This document shows, one piece after another, positions 63,761-64,000 of a stretch of DNA of 64,000 nt. A model generated the notes under the pieces. That model was given only the letters and a program-made list of their open reading frames with translations, was not told where the DNA came from and made no database searches. The DNA lies in contig JAVXUO010000529.1 in the NCBI GenBank assembly GCA_033065855.1, positions 62,001 through 126,000 of the forward strand, read 5' to 3'. Position numbers and translations under genes: made by a program. Source of the stretch: Escallonia rubra. Lineage: Eukaryota > Streptophyta > Magnoliopsida > Escalloniales > Escalloniaceae. How positions within the stretch are numbered: the stretch's first letter is position 1; each line of letters begins with the position of its first letter.

Positions 63761-64000
63761 CTGAATCAGAAGGGTAAAAAATTCTCAGATGTCTGTATAC
63801 AATGTGGGCAAGCTGTGTAAATGCTAAAATAAGAGGAGAGCCGGATTTCTTAGTAAGCAGACTATTCTACGCTTCATAGAGATGTTTGGATATTTCTCCC
63901 GTTAAAAGTAGAAACTGGCATTAGTTCACAATATAACAGTCCAACAAGGATCCAATTTGCAACACCCAATGTTGCTTATGCAAGGAACCAATTACTGAAT

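Overview
The window is nuclear DNA of a flowering plant, most likely a core eudicot (an asterid is a guess). The evidence is host genes with many GT-AG introns, protein families of plant type, AT-rich intergenic DNA, and a dense layer of plant transposable elements. No tRNA, rRNA, CRISPR array or bacterial-style operon was seen.

Three host genes can be resolved exon by exon, with every splice phase consistent. (1) A complete six-exon cytochrome P450 of the CYP704 family lies on the + strand at 4033-8751 (512 residues, all P450 signature motifs present). (2) A complete five-exon gene for a small, lysine-rich, probably nucleolar CCDC137-like protein lies on the - strand at 14151-18594 (222 residues). 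(3) The 3' two thirds of BCHC2, a giant PH-BEACH-WD40 protein, lies on the - strand from its stop codon at 34072 to beyond the right edge. It has 28 exons and 1798 codons here, and about 1100-1200 N-terminal residues should lie outside the window. The three genes are unrelated in function and do not form a cluster.

Layout: 1-1483 is part of a fossil LTR, followed by a tandem array, an L1-type 3' tail and a Mutator-type (MULE) element with a perfect 9-bp target duplication only 250 bp upstream of the P450. From 8.9 to 14 kb are terminal fragments of hAT and MULE elements, a GC-rich cargo-like block, a small fossil LTR element and L1 3' ends. Gene 2 carries a fossil Copia element in its fourth intron. 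From 18.9 to 25.1 kb is a roughly 6.2-kb MULE with long terminal inverted repeats. It carries decayed MURA-type transposase sequence on one strand and a GRF-zinc-finger-like ORF on the other, and two smaller MULEs are nested in it. From 25 to 34 kb are more MULE arms, a decayed L1 LINE (27.5-31.0 kb) and a 1.9-kb solo LTR with a 5-bp target duplication.

The BCHC2 introns hold a hAT element, a hAT-type MITE, a Stowaway MITE, several tandem duplications (one copies a splice donor), microsatellites and a pair of inverted arms of about 430-460 bp that could fold in the pre-mRNA. The reading frame of BCHC2 is nevertheless open in all 28 exons.

I found no convincing undescribed biological system. 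The most unusual points are the nested MULEs with GC-rich cargo, the GRF-like ORF inside the MULE, the duplicated splice donor and the intronic inverted repeat in BCHC2.
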